Origin: Brevibacterium sp. CS2 | GTDB lineage: Bacteria; Actinomycetota; Actinomycetes; Actinomycetales; Brevibacteriaceae | DNA: 64,000 bases | Direction: 5' to 3' | Assembly (NCBI RefSeq): GCF_005280295.1 | Contig: NZ_CP040020.1 | Span: forward strand, 2,666,001-2,730,000 | Shown here: in pieces, positions 17,442 to 26,732 of the stretch | Layout: every line of letters starts with the position of its first letter | Numbering within the stretch: position 1 is the stretch's first letter | Notes under the pieces: model-generated | Database searches by the model: none | Seen by the model: only the letters and a program-made list of their open reading frames with translations | What the model was told of the DNA's origin: nothing | Made by a program: the position numbers and the translations under genes

Positions 17442-19304
17442 CTACTTCTTGGCGGACTTCGAGTCGTCGGTGGAGAGCGCGGCGATGAAGGCCTCCTGCG
17501 GCACCTCGACCCGGCCGACCATCTTCATCCGCTTCTTGCCCTCCTTCTGCTTCTCGAGCAGCTTGCGCTTGCGGCTGATGTCGCCGCCGTAGCACTTGGA
17601 GAGCACGTCCTTGCGGATCGCGCGGATCGTCTCGCGGGCGATGATGCGCGAACCCACGGCGGCCTGGATCGGCACCTCGAACTGCTGGCGCGGGATGAGG
17701 TCCTTGAGCTTGCCGGCCATGAGCACCCCGTAGGAGTACGCCTTGTCGCGGTGCACGATCGAGGAGAAGGCGTCGACGGGATCCCCGTGGAGGAGCACGT
17801 CGACGCGCACGAGGTCGGCGACCTGCTCGCCGTCCATGTCGTAGTCGAGGGAGGCGTAGCCCTTGGTGCGGGACTTGAGCTGGTCGAAGAAGTCGAACAC
17901 GATCTCCGCCAGCGGCATCCGGTAGCGCAGCTCGACGCGGTCCTCGGACAGGTAGTCCATGCCCTGCATCTGCCCGCGCTTCGACTGGCACAGCTCCATC
18001 ACCGCGCCGACGTAGTCGCTCGGCAGGAGGACGGTGGCGCGCACCATCGGCTCGCGCACCTCGCGGACCTTGCCGTCGGGGTACTCCGAGGGGTTGGTCA
18101 CCTCGTGCTCGGTGCCGTCCTCCATGGTGACGTGGTAGACGACGCTCGGGGCGGTGGAGATGAGGTCGAGGTCGAACTCGCGCTCGAGCCGCTCGCGGAC
18201 GATCTCGAGGTGGAGCAGCCCGAGGTACCCGCAGCGGAAGCCGAAGCCGAGCGCGGCCGACGTCTCCGGCTCGTAGACGAGCGCGGCGTCGTTGAGCTTG
18301 AGCTTGTCGAGCGCGTCGCGCAGCACGGGGTAGTCGGAGCCGTCGATCGGGAACAGTCCGGAGAACACCATGGGCTTGGGGTCCCGGTAGCCGCCGAGGG
18401 CCTCCTCGGCGGGCTTCCGGGCGGCCGTCACGGTGTCGCCGACGCGCGACTGGCGGACGTCCTTGACGCCGGTGATGAGGTAGCCCACCTCGCCGACGCC
18501 CAGGCCCTTGCTCGGGGCGGGCTCGGGGGTGGAGGCGCCGATCTCGAGGAGCTCGTGGGTGGCCTGCGTCGACATCATCACGATCTTCTCCCGCGGCGAG
18601 AGCTGCCCGTCGACGACGCGGACGTAGGTGACGACACCGCGGTAGGTGTCGTAGACGGAGTCGAAGATCATCGCGCGGGCAGGTGCGTCGGCATCGCCCT
18701 GCGGCGGCGGGATCTCCTCGATGATGCGGTCGAGGACCTCCTCGACGCCCTCACCGGTCTTCCCGGAGACGAGCAGGACCTCCTCCGGCTCGCAGCCGAT
18801 GAGGTTCGCGAGCTCCGCGGCGTATTTCTCCGGCTGCGCCGCCGGCAGGTCGATCTTGTTGAGCACCGGGATGATCGTGAGGTCGTTCTCCATCGCCAGG
18901 TAGAGGTTGGCCAGCGTCTGCGCCTCGATCCCCTGCGCGGCGTCGACGAGCAGCAGCGCGCCCTCGCAGGCGGCGAGCGAGCGGGACACCTCGTAGGTGA
19001 AGTCGACGTGGCCGGGGGTGTCGATCATGTTGAGCGCGTACGGGGTGCCGCCGACCTCCCAGGGCATCCGCACCGCCTGGGACTTGATGGTGATCCCGCG
19101 CTCCCGCTCGATGTCCATCCGGTCGAGGTACTGGGCGCGCATGTCGCGCTGCTCCACCACGCCGGTGATCTGCAGCATGCGGTCGGCCAGCGTCGACTTG
19201 CCGTGGTCGATGTGCGCGATGATGCAGAAGTTGCGGATCAGCTCCGGCGGCGTCGAGGCGACCGCGATCTGGGGGACTGCGGACGCGCTCACCTGAGGTG
19301 CCAT
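17442..19304 (-). CDS. lepA: Elongation factor 4 (LepA)
   Basis: LepA is a translational GTPase that acts on stalled or maturing ribosomes. The 620-residue protein has G1 HIDHGKST (31-38), a G3 motif DTPGHVDF, G4 NKID and the LepA-specific C-terminal domain ([20 protein letters not shown] region). ATG at 19304 follows AAAGGGAA. Length and order are normal. Confidence 0.96.
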   Translation of the reverse strand: MAPQVSASAVPQIAVASTPPELIRNFCIIAHIDHGKSTLADRMLQITGVVEQRDMRAQYLDRMDIERERGITIKSQAVRMPWEVGGTPYALNMIDTPGHVDFTYEVSRSLAACEGALLLVDAAQGIEAQTLANLYLAMENDLTIIPVLNKIDLPAAQPEKYAAELANLIGCEPEEVLLVSGKTGEGVEEVLDRIIEEIPPPQGDADAPARAMIFDSVYDTYRGVVTYVRVVDGQLSPREKIVMMSTQATHELLEIGASTPEPAPSKGLGVGEVGYLITGVKDVRQSRVGDTVTAARKPAEEALGGYRDPKPMVFSGLFPIDGSDYPVLRDALDKLKLNDAALVYEPETSAALGFGFRCGYLGLLHLEIVRERLEREFDLDLISTAPSVVYHVTMEDGTEHEVTNPSEYPDGKVREVREPMVRATVLLPSDYVGAVMELCQSKRGQMQGMDYLSEDRVELRYRMPLAEIVFDFFDQLKSRTKGYASLDYDMDGEQVADLVRVDVLLHGDPVDAFSSIVHRDKAYSYGVLMAGKLKDLIPRQQFEVPIQAAVGSRIIARETIRAIRKDVLSKCYGGDISRKRKLLEKQKEGKKRMKMVGRVEVPQEAFIAALSTDDSKSAKK

Positions 19305-19407
19305 TGACGTGGGTTCCCTTTCTTCTGGACCGGACACTCATTGTTCCACACCGGCACCGCCGCGCCGACTCGCACCGGGGCCCGCGCCTGCCGCGGGGAC
19401 GCCGTCC

Positions 19408-19413
19408 TAGACT
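19408..19413 (+). promoter_or_regulatory. -10 hexamer TAGACT of a probable leaderless promoter
   Basis: TAGACT is followed by 6 bases and the ATG of the EEP-family gene. Confidence 0.5.
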
Positions 19414-19419
19414 GGCGGC

Positions 19420-20214
19420 ATGCCGACCGAGGAGCCTGCACCCGATCCGCTGTCCGTGATGTCGTACAACCTGCGCTACCCGGCGCTCGACCGGAATCCG
19501 TGGCGCCGCCGCCGGCCGGTCGCCGCGGCGATGCTCCGGGAGTCCGCGCCGCACCTCGTCGGCTCCCAGGAGGGGGTCCACCGGCAGCTCACCGAGCTCG
19601 TCGACGGCCTGCCGGAGCACTACGCATGGCTCGGCGAGGGGCGCGAGGGCGGGGACCGCGGTGAGTTCACCGCGGTGATCTACGACTCCCGCCGGATCGG
19701 CATCGACCACGTCTCCGTCGAGTGGCTGTCCGAGCGGCCGCGGGTCGCCGGCTCGGTGTCCTGGGGCGCGCGCAGTCCCCGCACCCACACCGTCGTCGAC
19801 TGCACCGATCTGCTCACCGGCACCGACCTGCGCTTCCTCAACACCCACCTCGACCACCGCTCCGAGCGCGCCCGCGAGCACTCCGCCGACGCCCTGCTCG
19901 CCGCGATCGCCGGCGCCGGCGGACGGGCGTGCATCCTCACCGGGGACTTCAACGTGACCCAGGATTCGGCGATCCACGCCCGCCTGCTCGACGAGGGCGG
20001 GCTCGCGGACGCCGTGACCGGGGCGCCCTCGCCGGACGCGGACATCAACACCTTCCACGCGTACCGAGGGCCGAAGCGGGAGGGGAATCGGATCGACTGG
20101 ATCCTCCACTCCCGCGAGCTGCGTCCGGTGCGCACCGCGGTCAACCTGTTCGGCCGGGGGAAGCAGTACCCCTCGGACCATTTCCCCATCGAAGCCGACT
20201 TCGTCCCCGCCTGA
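19420..20214 (+). CDS. Endonuclease/exonuclease/phosphatase (EEP) family hydrolase
   Basis: This 264-residue cytoplasmic protein of the EEP superfamily has the ordered metal and catalytic motifs SYNLRY (15-20), SQEG (48-51), NTHLDH, GDFN and SDHFPIEADF at the C-terminus. These enzymes cleave phosphodiesters in nucleic acids, lipids or sugar phosphates; the substrate cannot be told here. No signal peptide is present. The ATG is 6 bases after a TAGACT hexamer, so translation is probably leaderless. It is divergent from lepA. Confidence 0.85.
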   Translation: MPTEEPAPDPLSVMSYNLRYPALDRNPWRRRRPVAAAMLRESAPHLVGSQEGVHRQLTELVDGLPEHYAWLGEGREGGDRGEFTAVIYDSRRIGIDHVSVEWLSERPRVAGSVSWGARSPRTHTVVDCTDLLTGTDLRFLNTHLDHRSERAREHSADALLAAIAGAGGRACILTGDFNVTQDSAIHARLLDEGGLADAVTGAPSPDADINTFHAYRGPKREGNRIDWILHSRELRPVRTAVNLFGRGKQYPSDHFPIEADFVPA

Positions 20215-20240
20215 GCCGGGAGTGAGCTGCGCCCGCCCGG

Positions 20241-20246
20241 TATCGT
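20241..20246 (+). promoter_or_regulatory. -10 hexamer TATCGT of a probable leaderless promoter
   Basis: TATCGT is followed by 7 bases and the ATG of the PemK/MazF-like gene. Confidence 0.45.
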
Positions 20247-20253
20247 GGAACGC

Positions 20254-20985
20254 ATGAACTTCAAGAATCTCGCTCGGCGCGCCGTCAACGCCGGGGTGCG
20301 CAGCGGCGTGCGCTATGCGACCCGCAAGCTCCGGGACCCGGCCGCCCGCAATGCACTCGGTGGTCTGCTCGGCGGGCGCGAACCCGCCCAGGTCCTCGAG
20401 GAGTACCGCGACCGACCGGACGGGCGCACGCGCTCCACCGGCGCCCGCGCCGGAACGAAGCGCTCCGGCTCCGCAGCGAACCCGCCCGCACCCGCCGGAC
20501 CGCGCGACGGCTTCGACCGCGCCAAGCCGGCACCCCGCTCCCGGCCCAGGCAGCGCTTCCCGCAGCGTCCCGCCGGCGGCTACCCGGGCGACCACACCGG
20601 CCCGATCCGGCCCGTCTACGCCCCCGACCTCGACGGCGACGCCGATCCCGGGGAGGTCGTGTGGGGGTGGGTCCCCTACGAGGAGGACCACACGCAGGGC
20701 AAGGACCGACCGGTGCTCATCATCGGCCACGAGGGCCGCTGGCTGCTCGGCCTCATGCTCACGAGCAAGGACAATGTGCCCGGCGGGGTCGGCGAGGTCC
20801 GCTCCGACGGGCGGTCGCGCTGGATCAACATCGGGAGCGGCGACTGGGACTCCCAGGGCCGGCCCTCGGAGGTGCGACTCGATCGGGTCATCCGGATCGA
20901 CGACCACGCCGTGCGGCGCGAAGGGGCGATCATGCCGATGGAGCTGTTCTCCCGCGTCGTGTCCGAGGTGCGCGCCGGCACCTGA
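20254..20985 (+). CDS. PemK/MazF-like protein with a basic N-terminal extension, no antitoxin partner
   Basis: The C-terminal 110 residues of this 243-residue protein look like a PemK/MazF fold: DPGEVVWGWVPY at 131-142, GKDRPVLII at 149-157, then VRLDRVIRID. Residues 1-115 are basic and low in complexity (RARKL/RSRPRQR type), which ordinary MazF toxins (about 110 residues) lack. No antitoxin-sized gene adjoins it. It lies between the EEP hydrolase and rpsT, a place where related solo genes occur in other actinobacteria. Ribonuclease activity is unproven. Confidence 0.75.
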   Translation: MNFKNLARRAVNAGVRSGVRYATRKLRDPAARNALGGLLGGREPAQVLEEYRDRPDGRTRSTGARAGTKRSGSAANPPAPAGPRDGFDRAKPAPRSRPRQRFPQRPAGGYPGDHTGPIRPVYAPDLDGDADPGEVVWGWVPYEEDHTQGKDRPVLIIGHEGRWLLGLMLTSKDNVPGGVGEVRSDGRSRWINIGSGDWDSQGRPSEVRLDRVIRIDDHAVRREGAIMPMELFSRVVSEVRAGT

Positions 20986-20991
20986 ACCGTG

Positions 20992-20997
20992 TAGTCT
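20992..20997 (+). promoter_or_regulatory. -10 hexamer TAGTCT, likely rpsT promoter
   Basis: TAGTCT ends 162 bases before the rpsT start, implying a leader of about 155 nt, long for a ribosomal protein gene and possibly regulatory. Confidence 0.4.
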
Positions 20998-21158
20998 GGT
21001 GTGCTGTATGTTCACCACGGTGTGTGTCTCACCTTGGTCGGGTGGACGTACACCTGCTCAGCATTGAGTGACGCTCGTGTTTCCCCGCGATGTCGTCCAC
21101 CGGTGGGCGGGCAGCCCTCACGACCATCCATGAACACGAACACGAAAGAGTGTCGAAG

Positions 21159-21419
21159 TTGGCAAACATCAAGTCCCAGATCAAGCGGAACCTGACGAAC
21201 GAGAAGGCCCGTCTGCGCAACAAGCAGGTGCGCACCGAGGTCAAGTCCGTCACCCGCGTCGTGCGCGAGCAGGTCGAGGCCGGCAACGCCGATGAGGCGA
21301 AGACCGCTCTCCAGGCGGCCTCGCGCAAGCTCGACAAGGCCGTGTCGAACGGCGTGCTGCACAAGAACACGGCAGCCAACCGCAAGTCGAAGCTCGCGAA
21401 GCTCGTCAACGGTCTCTGA
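21159..21419 (+). CDS. rpsT: 30S ribosomal protein S20
   Basis: This is the 86-residue S20 primary 16S rRNA-binding protein. It begins ANIKSQIKRNLTNEKARLRN after the initiator and ends SKLAKLVNGL, both family-typical. The start is taken as TTG 21159 because GAAAGAG lies 8 bases upstream and homologs start at this residue. A GTG three codons earlier (21150) lacks spacing for that site. It is convergent with holA, sharing a hairpin terminator. Confidence 0.93.
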   Translation: MANIKSQIKRNLTNEKARLRNKQVRTEVKSVTRVVREQVEAGNADEAKTALQAASRKLDKAVSNGVLHKNTAANRKSKLAKLVNGL

Positions 21420-21436
21420 GCCGCATCCCACGCGCA

Positions 21437-21467
21437 GAGCCGGTTCCCGCAGTGCGGGGGCCGGCTC
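21437..21467. terminator. Terminator hairpin between rpsT and holA
   Basis: GAGCCGG/CCGGCTC arms with an inner CCCGC/GCGGG pairing lie 17 bases after the rpsT stop. They may also serve holA from the other strand, although holA ends 66 bases away. Confidence 0.6.
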
Positions 21468-21533
21468 TCGTCATGTCCGGGCCCGCGGGCACTGTGCTCA
21501 GTGTCGGGCACGGTACCGGGCACGACGCTGGGC

Positions 21534-22520
21534 TCAGTGCCGGCGGGCCTGCGCGCTCACCCGGGTGACGAGCCGTTCGACGGCATAGACCGGGTCCCGG
21601 CCGGCGCCCTTGACCTCCTCGTCCGCGCGGGCGACCGCGAGGAGCGCCTGGCCGAGTGCGAGGTCGTTCCAGGAGCGGAGGTCGCGGCGGGCGCGGTCGA
21701 CCTGCCAGGGGGCCATCTTGAGCTCCGAGGCGAGTTGGCCGGGACTGCCGGAGACCCCCTGGACGCGGGCCATGGTGCGCAGCTTGAGCGCGAGCGCGGC
21801 GACGAGCGGCACCGGGTCGGTGCCGGTGGCGAGCGCGTGACGCAGCAGCGTGAGGGCCTCCGCGGAGCGGCCGGCGACCGCGGCGTCGGCGACCTTGAAG
21901 CCGGTCGCCTCGACCCGCCCGCCGTAGTAGCGATCGACCATCGCCTCGGTGATCGGCCCCGTAGTGTCCTGGAGGAGCTGCTCGATCCCGGCGTTGAGCT
22001 CGGACAGGTCCGCGCCGAGCGCGCTCATGAGCGCGGCGAGGGCCGGGGGCTCGATGGTCCGCTCGGCGCGCTTGAACTCCGCGAGTGCGAAGTCCTGGCG
22101 GTCGGATTCGCTCTTCATCACCTGTGCGTCGATGCGCGGGTAGCCGGCCTTGTCGATCGCGGTGAGGAGCTTGGAGCCGCGGTTGCCGCCGGAGTGCTTG
22201 AGGAGGACGACGGCGTCCTCGTTGACCTCGCCGACGTAGGCCAGCGCGTCCTGGAGGAAGTCGTCGCCGCACTGGGCGACGGAGTCGACGATGACGAGCT
22301 TGCGGGTGGCGAACAGCGACGGGGCGGCGGCCATCGCGAGGTCACCGGCCTCGTAGCGCACGGCGTCGAGGTGCGTGGTCTCGAGGTCCTTGTGCTTGCG
22401 GCAGGCCGCGACGATGCGGTCCTGCGCCTTGCGCACGAGCACGGATTCACCCCCGGAGATCACGACGACGGGCGCCGGCTTGGCGCGGGTCCACGGCACG
22501 AGGGTCTTCTTGGCTGCCAC
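21534..22520 (-). CDS. holA: DNA polymerase III subunit delta
   Basis: The delta subunit opens the sliding clamp in the clamp loader. The 328-residue protein has the family's N-terminal AAA-like fold without a Walker site (VVVISGGESVLVRKAQDRI) and the C-terminal collar domain (ELKMAPWQVDRARRDLRSW). GTG at 22520 is preferred because GGTGGAG lies upstream; a GTG ten codons earlier is possible. comEA-comEC-holA order is usual in actinobacteria. Confidence 0.92.
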   Translation of the reverse strand: MAAKKTLVPWTRAKPAPVVVISGGESVLVRKAQDRIVAACRKHKDLETTHLDAVRYEAGDLAMAAAPSLFATRKLVIVDSVAQCGDDFLQDALAYVGEVNEDAVVLLKHSGGNRGSKLLTAIDKAGYPRIDAQVMKSESDRQDFALAEFKRAERTIEPPALAALMSALGADLSELNAGIEQLLQDTTGPITEAMVDRYYGGRVEATGFKVADAAVAGRSAEALTLLRHALATGTDPVPLVAALALKLRTMARVQGVSGSPGQLASELKMAPWQVDRARRDLRSWNDLALGQALLAVARADEEVKGAGRDPVYAVERLVTRVSAQARRH

Positions 22521-22559
22521 GTGCTCCACCCTACCGGTGGGCGCGGACACGGGACTCCC

Positions 22560-24929
22560 TCACACCGGGCATCGCGCACCTCCCCGGGCGGCCGCGACCC
22601 GCGGGCCCGGGGCGAGCACGAGCGTGCCGCATTCGTCGGTGCGCAGCACGGGTGCGGAGCCGAACGCCGCGAGGCTGCCGGCACTCGGGTGGCCGTAGCC
22701 GTTGTCCTCCCCCACCGACACGACGCCCAGGCGCGGCGCGGCCGCGGCGTAGAACTCCGGGCTGAGATCGCTCGAACCGTGGTGCGGGGCGAGCAGCACG
22801 TCGACGGGCGGCACGGTGCGGGCGAGCCGGCGCTGCTCGGCCTCCCCGATGTCCCCGGGGACGAGCACGGTGAGGCCGGGCACAGTGACGAGGACGACCG
22901 CGGAGGAGGCGTTCGTGTCCTCCGCTGCGTCGTCGTCCGCCGTGCCGCCGGCTCTCGCACTACCGTCCGGCGCCGTCCCCGTGCCTGCTGATCCCGTGCC
23001 TGCTGACCCCGCCGGTGGCCAGAGGATCTCCCAGCTCGCCCGGCCCGCGGAGAACTGCGTTCCTGCCTCGACCTCGGTGACGGGGACGCCCGGGTGCGCG
23101 CCGAGGAGCGCACGGGCCCGCCGGTGTCCTCCGGCCCCGGCCGGGAACTGGATCGCGGTGAGGCTGCGGCCGCGCACCACGCCGGGGTGCCCGGCGACGT
23201 GGTCGGCATCGAAGTGGGAGACGAGCAGGTGCACTTCACGGATCCCCGCCGCCGACAGGCAGGAATCGACGGCGGCGGAATCCGGTCCGGTGTCGATGAG
23301 GAGGGCCTGCTCGGCTCCGAGCCGCACGAGGGTCGCGCTCCCCTGCCCGACGTCGCAGACGAGGACCTGCCAGTCCGCCGGCACCCGCCGGTGCACCACC
23401 GGGAGGAGAGTGCCGGCGAGCAGGCAGAGGACGAGCACCGCGGCGCCGATGGCGGGGCCGGCCCGGAGGCGGAGGAGGACGGCGAGAGCGAGCCCGAGCG
23501 CGGCACCGGCGGCCAGGACGATCCCCAGGGCACCGGTGGGCCACGGCCACACCGCGGCGGGCAGCTCTGCGCCCACCCGGGCGAGCCGGGCGATCCACCA
23601 CGCGCACCCCGTCGCCGGCAGTGCGAGCAGTGAACCGCACAGCTCGATGGCTGCGAGCACGGGTCCGGCGGCCGCTGCGGCGAGCAGTCCGAATGCCAGG
23701 ACGAGCATCCCGAGCAGGGTCGCCGGTGCGACGAGCGGGGCGGCGAGCACGTTCGCCGGGACCGCCCAGGCGCTCAGGGTGCCGCCGATGCCGAGGAGAA
23801 CCGGGGTCACCCCGATCTGTGCGGTGATCGGCACCGCGAGGGCGGCGGCGACCGGATAGGGCACCCGCCGGTCCTGCAGCAGCTCGGTGAGCCCGGGGCC
23901 GAGGAGCACGAGGGCCGCGGTGGCGGCGACGGAGAGGTGGAAGCCCGGTTCCCCGGCGAGAGCGGGCCGCAGCACGATCACCCCGATCACGGCGCTCGCG
24001 AGGACGGCCGGGCCCCGCGTGCCGGTGCCGCGCAGGAGCACGATCGCACCGACGAGGCCCATCCCGGCGGCCCGGATGACGCTCGGCTCGGGTCCGACGA
24101 CGAACACGTAGCCGGTGGTGACGACCACCGCGGCCCCGATCGCCCAGCCGCGTCCCGCTCCGGTGCGCCGCACCGTCCACATGATGCCGAGGGCCACGAT
24201 GGAGATGTTCGAGCCGGACACCGCGGTGAGGTGGGCGAGCGACACCGTGCGCATGTCCTCCTCGAGGCCGGGCGCGAGCCCCTCGACGTCGCCGACGACG
24301 AGCCCGGGGAGCAGCCCCGCCCCGTCATGGTCCCGGACTCCACCGAGTGCCGCCGCTCCGCCGTCCGTCCCTTCACCGAGCGCGCAGCGGGCGAGGAAGC
24401 CGCGCACCTCTGCGCGCAGCCGCCACGCCGGGCCCGGCTCCTCGAGGACGGTGAGTGGCCCATTCGCGAACAGGGCCGCGGACGCCGCTTCGGGCTCGAT
24501 CCGTCCGGTCACGTGCACCCGGGAGCCGGCGGGCGGGAGCGGCTCGCGGGAGATCACGGTGACCGGACCGGCGGCGGTGCGCAGCTGGGCCCGGTGCGCA
24601 CCGGAGGGCCCGGTGACGGGATCGGTGAGGACCGTCGCCTCGCCGGCGTACTCCCCCGGTGCATCGGGCACGACGGTGCGCGCGGTCCACACCCCGGCGC
24701 TCACCGCGGCGGCGAGCAGTCCCACCGACAGCACCCAGGCCAGCAGGCCGCGTGCGCGGACCGCGCGCCTCAACAGGAGCAGCGCGGCGGCCAGGGTGCA
24801 CAGGAGCGCGGCGACGACGGGCGCCCAGCCGTGCACGGGGACCACGGCAGCCACCCAGGCGCACGTCGCGGCGAGGACGAGCCGAGCGGTCGCGGCCCGT
24901 TCGAGGAGCCAGGTCCTCACGGCGCTCAT
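22560..24929 (-). CDS. comEC: ComEC/Rec2 family DNA-uptake membrane protein
   Basis: ComEC forms the inner-membrane channel for single-stranded DNA during transformation. The 789-residue protein has N-terminal membrane segments and a soluble OB-like part, then the competence domain (SLAHLTAVSGSNISIVALG region) with many membrane helices. The C-terminal metallo-beta-lactamase domain carries SHFDADHVAGHPG and ends with APHHGSSDLSPEF. The ATG overlaps the comEA stop by 4 bases. Natural competence is not shown by presence alone. Confidence 0.92.
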   Translation of the reverse strand: MSAVRTWLLERAATARLVLAATCAWVAAVVPVHGWAPVVAALLCTLAAALLLLRRAVRARGLLAWVLSVGLLAAAVSAGVWTARTVVPDAPGEYAGEATVLTDPVTGPSGAHRAQLRTAAGPVTVISREPLPPAGSRVHVTGRIEPEAASAALFANGPLTVLEEPGPAWRLRAEVRGFLARCALGEGTDGGAAALGGVRDHDGAGLLPGLVVGDVEGLAPGLEEDMRTVSLAHLTAVSGSNISIVALGIMWTVRRTGAGRGWAIGAAVVVTTGYVFVVGPEPSVIRAAGMGLVGAIVLLRGTGTRGPAVLASAVIGVIVLRPALAGEPGFHLSVAATAALVLLGPGLTELLQDRRVPYPVAAALAVPITAQIGVTPVLLGIGGTLSAWAVPANVLAAPLVAPATLLGMLVLAFGLLAAAAAGPVLAAIELCGSLLALPATGCAWWIARLARVGAELPAAVWPWPTGALGIVLAAGAALGLALAVLLRLRAGPAIGAAVLVLCLLAGTLLPVVHRRVPADWQVLVCDVGQGSATLVRLGAEQALLIDTGPDSAAVDSCLSAAGIREVHLLVSHFDADHVAGHPGVVRGRSLTAIQFPAGAGGHRRARALLGAHPGVPVTEVEAGTQFSAGRASWEILWPPAGSAGTGSAGTGTAPDGSARAGGTADDDAAEDTNASSAVVLVTVPGLTVLVPGDIGEAEQRRLARTVPPVDVLLAPHHGSSDLSPEFYAAAAPRLGVVSVGEDNGYGHPSAGSLAAFGSAPVLRTDECGTLVLAPGPRVAAARGGARCPV

Positions 24930-25690
24930 ACCGTCACCAGGTCACGGAGGCGTGCGAGGGTCGCGTCTCCGATCCCCGGCACGTCGATGAGGTCGTCGAC
25001 GGCGGCGAAGGGCCCGTTCTCGGTGCGGTGGGTGATGATCGCCTCCGCCGTGGCCGGGCCCACGCCGGGCAGCGTGTCGAGGCCGGCGGCATCGGCGGTG
25101 TTGATGTTGACGAGCGCCTGCCCGGGCGGTCCGGGACCCGGCCCGGCCGGCGGTGCGCCGGGCGTCGGTGGGACCGCAGGCGGTGCAGCAGGTGCCGCGG
25201 GTGCGGCTCCCGGTGGGTTCTCGCCGTGGGCGGGCACAATGATCTGCTCGCCGTCGGTGAGCACGCGGGCGAGGTTGATCGCACTCGTGTCGGCGTCGTC
25301 GGTAGGGCCTCCGGCGGCGGTCAGGGCGTCGGCGACCCGGCTGCCGTGCGGCAGCCGCACGACCGCGGGGCGCGCGACGGCGCCGACGACGTGGACGGTG
25401 ATCTCCACCGGCGCGCTCGTCGCGGCAGCCGGGCCGGACTCGGCAGTGCTGCTCGCCGCCACCGGCTCGCCGGCCGGCAGGTCCGCGGGCTCCTCCGTGG
25501 GGGCCAGCACCACGAAGGCGACGATCCCGGCGAGCACGACGCCGAGCACGGCGAGGACGGCGAGCTTCGCCGGCACCGGTCGGGAGCGCGGAGCGGGATC
25601 CTCCTCGGGCTCCTCGTCCTCGGGCAGCCAGCCGTGGGTGCTGCTCCGTCCGACGAGGAGGGCGAAGCGGTCGTCCGGTGAGGGTGCCAT
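24926..25690 (-). CDS. comEA: ComEA-like DNA-binding protein (SLBB and helix-hairpin-helix)
   Basis: ComEA captures DNA outside the membrane during uptake. The 254-residue protein has a basic cytoplasmic start, one membrane segment at about 42-63, and an SLBB domain (about 95-150, HVVGAVARPAVVRLPHGSRV). A Pro/Ala/Gly linker leads to a C-terminal helix-hairpin-helix pair (ININTADAAGLDTLPGVG, then LIDVPGIGDATL). ATG 25690 gives a normal N-terminus. Confidence 0.9.
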   Translation of the reverse strand: MAPSPDDRFALLVGRSSTHGWLPEDEEPEEDPAPRSRPVPAKLAVLAVLGVVLAGIVAFVVLAPTEEPADLPAGEPVAASSTAESGPAAATSAPVEITVHVVGAVARPAVVRLPHGSRVADALTAAGGPTDDADTSAINLARVLTDGEQIIVPAHGENPPGAAPAAPAAPPAVPPTPGAPPAGPGPGPPGQALVNINTADAAGLDTLPGVGPATAEAIITHRTENGPFAAVDDLIDVPGIGDATLARLRDLVTV

Positions 25691-25829
25691 GCGCCCGAGG
25701 CTAGGTGCCCGGGCATCCCGGTTCACCGACCCTCGACGACCTGTGGATGAGCGCGCGGCCGTCCACCGCAACCGACCGCAGGCGTGGCCGGGGCTGTGAC
25801 CCGAGGACGGGCCGGACCCTCAGCCGGTG

Positions 25830-26732
25830 TCAGGGGCGCGTCTGCACGGCGACGCCGAGCGCGCCGGGGCCCACGTGGGCGGTGATCACCGTGGAGAGCA
25901 CCTCGGTGCGCACCACCGTGCCGGCGGGAAGATCCGCGGCGGCGAGCTTCTCCTGCATCCGCCGCACCCCGGCCCCGGCGGTCTCCGGGGTCGACTCGGG
26001 GTGGAGGAGGACGACCTCGAGCGCGGCGTCGGCCGCCCGCTCCCGGTACTCCGCACAGGATTCCGCGACGAGCGCGACGAGCCGGTCCTCGGCCTTCGCC
26101 ATCGTCCGCACCCGGGCCAGCGGCACCACCGCGCCCTCGCGCAGCCCGAGCACCGGGGTGATCGCGAGCGCCCGCCCGAGCAGCGAGGCCGCCCGCCCGA
26201 TCCGGCCGCCGCGCCGCAGGTACTCGAGATCCTCAGGGACGAAGAAGGTGCGGGTCTCGGCCTCGCACCAGTCGGCGACCTCCCCGGTGACGGCCGCCGG
26301 CGGCAGATCGGAGGCGATGCCGGCGACGGCCACCGCGACCGCTCCGGCGAGTCCGGCCGAGGTGGTGCGGGAGTCGATGAGGTGCACGGTGAGCTCGGGG
26401 TGCTCGGCCGCAGCGGCGACCGCCGAGCCGTGCGTGCCGGAGAGCACCGCGGGCAGGGTGAGGACGAGCACCTCGACCGCACCGCGCTCCGCGAGCTCGC
26501 CGAGCGCGGCGGAGAACGCCTGCGCGCTCGGCATCGACGTCTGCACACGGGCGCCGGAGCGCATGTGCTCGCACAGCTCGTCGGGCGACCATCCGCCGTC
26601 GGCGCGCATCTCCTCGCCCACCTCCACGCTGAGGTCGACGACGCGGAAGAGACCGCCGAGCGCCGCCTCGAGCTCCGCACGCCGGGCGGCGGACAGCTGG
26701 GCGGTGGAGTCGACGACGACGGCGGTGCTCAT
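25830..26732 (-). CDS. DegV family fatty-acid-binding protein
   Basis: DegV proteins bind a single fatty acid; in firmicutes FakB members serve fatty acid kinase. The 300-residue protein shows VVVDSTAQLS at the start, QTSMPSAQAF, and LEYLRRGGRIGRAASLLG with the TPVLGLREG that follows, all family hallmarks. ATG at 26732 overlaps the upstream dehydrogenase stop by 4 bases. No fatty acid kinase gene is adjacent, so the partner is unknown. Confidence 0.88.
   Translation of the reverse strand: MSTAVVVDSTAQLSAARRAELEAALGGLFRVVDLSVEVGEEMRADGGWSPDELCEHMRSGARVQTSMPSAQAFSAALGELAERGAVEVLVLTLPAVLSGTHGSAVAAAAEHPELTVHLIDSRTTSAGLAGAVAVAVAGIASDLPPAAVTGEVADWCEAETRTFFVPEDLEYLRRGGRIGRAASLLGRALAITPVLGLREGAVVPLARVRTMAKAEDRLVALVAESCAEYRERAADAALEVVLLHPESTPETAGAGVRRMQEKLAAADLPAGTVVRTEVLSTVITAHVGPGALGVAVQTRP

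Noticed and set aside
18751..21018. 755-codon minus-strand frame over the EEP and PemK-like genes
   Set aside because: Its last part only repeats lepA sequence in another frame and the remainder is the complement of two recognisable genes.
20254..21158. Complete toxin-antitoxin module
   Set aside because: No small antitoxin gene is present on either side of the PemK/MazF-like gene.
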